Part shown: positions 63,963 to 64,000 of the stretch, in pieces
How the letters are laid out: each line of letters opens with the position of its first letter
How positions within the stretch are numbered: position 1 is the stretch's first letter
NCBI GenBank assembly: GCA_036960375.1
Contig: JBALVY010000010.1
Span: 108,720 to 172,719, forward strand
Length of the DNA stretch: 64,000 nucleotides
Direction: 5' to 3'
Source of the DNA: CAWVSB01 sp036960375
Lineage (GTDB): Bacteria > Pseudomonadota > Gammaproteobacteria > Pseudomonadales > CAWVSB01
Translations under genes and position numbers: made by a program
The notes under the pieces: generated by a model
Databases searched by the model: none
What the model saw: the letters and a program-made list of their open reading frames with translations, nothing else
What the model was told of the DNA's origin: nothing

Positions 63963-64000
63963 CGCAGCTAATTTGATATAATTCACTGATGAATACTTAT

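Overview
The window is a piece of a gammaproteobacterial chromosome of roughly even GC content. It is dense, has short intergenic gaps, and shows no rRNA, CRISPR array, intact insertion sequence or prophage. Conserved gene neighbourhoods (ppx/trxA/rho, glnA-ntrB-ntrC, yibN-grxC-secB next to gpmI-envC-ctpA, rpsU-yqeY-dnaG-rpoD, hisB-hisH-hisF, mutY-yggX) and the marine-type accessory genes suggest a Cellvibrionales/Spongiibacteraceae-like bacterium. That placement is inference from gene content, not a database result.

Layout. 1-12.5 kb: housekeeping genes, from the end of gshA through acpH, dsbB, rsd, an FKBP lipoprotein, a yheS-type ABC-F ATPase, elbB, a membrane-anchored flavin reductase, ppx, trxA, rho and ubiD. 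12.5-16.2 kb: an accessory strip with a dienelactone-hydrolase-like gene, a SPOUT RNA methyltransferase, a decayed second copy of its 3' end, and six long hairpin repeats plus one degenerate copy. The hairpins share a 38-bp core but have different, mutually complementary arms. This is the most unusual part of the window. 16.2-22.4 kb: dtd, bipA, a sodium symporter, a HEAT-repeat protein and thiI, all on the minus strand. 22.4-26.9 kb: the nitrogen-control block glnA-ntrB-ntrC, with readable NtrC sites and sigma-54 promoters. 27-35.3 kb: trmL, secB, grxC and yibN, diverging from gpmI-envC-ctpA, then hisFHB. 35.4-44.7 kb: asmA-like gene, mutY, a lipoprotein gene apparently inserted behind mutY with duplication of its 3' end, yggX, and rpsU-yqeY-dnaG-rpoD. 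44.7-50.2 kb: a shikimate-kinase-like gene, a LysR regulator, gcvT and gcvP. 50.3-51.4 kb: a small winged-helix plus nucleotidyltransferase pair that looks like a toxin-antitoxin module. 51.4-63.2 kb: hydrolases and a catabolic-looking strip (Gfo/Idh/MocA oxidoreductase, SDR, TauD-type dioxygenase, M20 deacylase, luciferase-like flavin oxidoreductase, class III aminotransferase). It ends in a divergent TetR regulator with two matching operators. 63.3-64 kb: a CAT-anticodon tRNA, a duplicated 5' tRNA half just upstream, and a short YqhA-like membrane protein.

How the genes work together. Nitrogen status is sensed by NtrB/NtrC, which should drive glnA and their own operon through the sigma-54 promoters. 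The rpsU-dnaG-rpoD block couples translation, replication and transcription initiation. SecB, EnvC, CtpA, the SLT lipoprotein and the FKBP serve the envelope. DsbB, TrxA, GrxC and the rhodaneses handle thiols. GcvT/GcvP form part of the glycine cleavage system; GcvH is not here. The TetR-controlled strip probably degrades an aminated or amide-containing carbon source whose identity cannot be read from sequence.
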